Source of the DNA: an uncultured Campylobacter sp.
GTDB lineage: Bacteria > Campylobacterota > Campylobacteria > Campylobacterales > Campylobacteraceae
Direction: 5' to 3'
Assembly (NCBI RefSeq): GCF_938041645.1
Contig: NZ_CALIST010000028.1
Location: 1-22,758 of the forward strand
Length of the DNA stretch: 22,758 bases
Position 1 is the stretch's first letter, and each line of letters opens with the position of its first letter. Below, one piece after another: positions 22,689 through 22,758 of this stretch. Under the pieces are notes generated by a model that had not been told where the DNA came from, did not search any database, and saw only the letters and a program-made list of their open reading frames with translations. The position numbers and the translations under genes are program-made.

Positions 22689-22758
22689 ATAAAATTCCGC
22701 TTACTTATGATAAATTTTTAAAATTTTTTAACTTAAAATTTCAAAGTTTATTTACCCG

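Noticed and set aside
1..22758. CRISPR array, tRNA/rRNA, insertion sequence or prophage genes
   Set aside because: No exact spacer-separated repeats, no TTCGA-type tRNA arm with flanking stems, and no transposase, integrase or phage-like protein were found.

Overview
The window looks like chromosomal DNA of a Campylobacterota (epsilonproteobacterial) species, most likely a relatively GC-rich Campylobacter of the oral group such as C. gracilis, C. rectus or C. showae. The reasons are the style of the housekeeping proteins (IspG, DnaB, GroEL, PPK1), a quinol-type NO reductase, Hcp-type cysteine-rich Sel1 proteins, TATAAT/TAAAAT promoters with little -35 signal, and spacers packed with AAATTT. 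The species call is inference.

Layout. (1) 1-2440: a single-gene norZ unit (quinol nitric oxide reductase) with a CRP/FNR-type palindrome placed exactly as in a class II promoter and a clear intrinsic terminator. (2) 2600-4630: yqeY, a lipoprotein and a small two-span membrane protein. (3) 4991-7237, minus strand: an AsmA-like inner-membrane-anchored protein, divergent from groES-groEL (7443-9356). groES-groEL has a consensus sigma70 promoter overlapping a CIRCE operator and is followed by two hairpins. (4) 9929-10966: a secreted, very basic low-complexity protein. (5) 11586-12653: ispG with a TTG start. (6) 12654-13583: a 930-bp gene-free stretch holding a phased repeat array. (7) 13584-17805: dnaB with an unusually long low-complexity C-terminal tail, overlapping a large membrane protein of unknown function. 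(8) 18260-20299: three secreted Hcp/Sel1-type cysteine-rich proteins with two tiny ORFs between the second and third. (9) 20413-22494: ppk (polyphosphate kinase 1).

How the genes relate. Most are independent housekeeping or stress functions: NO detoxification, chaperonin, isoprenoid synthesis, replication, polyphosphate. The accessory part is the Sel1 cluster, the secreted basic protein and the membrane protein next to dnaB.

The most unusual signal is a family of short AAATTT-centred units. In two spacers (3150-3263 and 12882-13032) they recur every 13-14 bp over 9 and 12 cores. Similar AAATTT-rich sequence inside three coding regions recurs every 12 bp, i.e. every 4 codons, and encodes Asn-rich tetrapeptide-like low-complexity segments: the secreted protein, the DnaB tail and the loop of the membrane protein. 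I infer one expansion process acting on both coding and non-coding DNA. No CRISPR array, rRNA, tRNA, prophage or transposase was seen.
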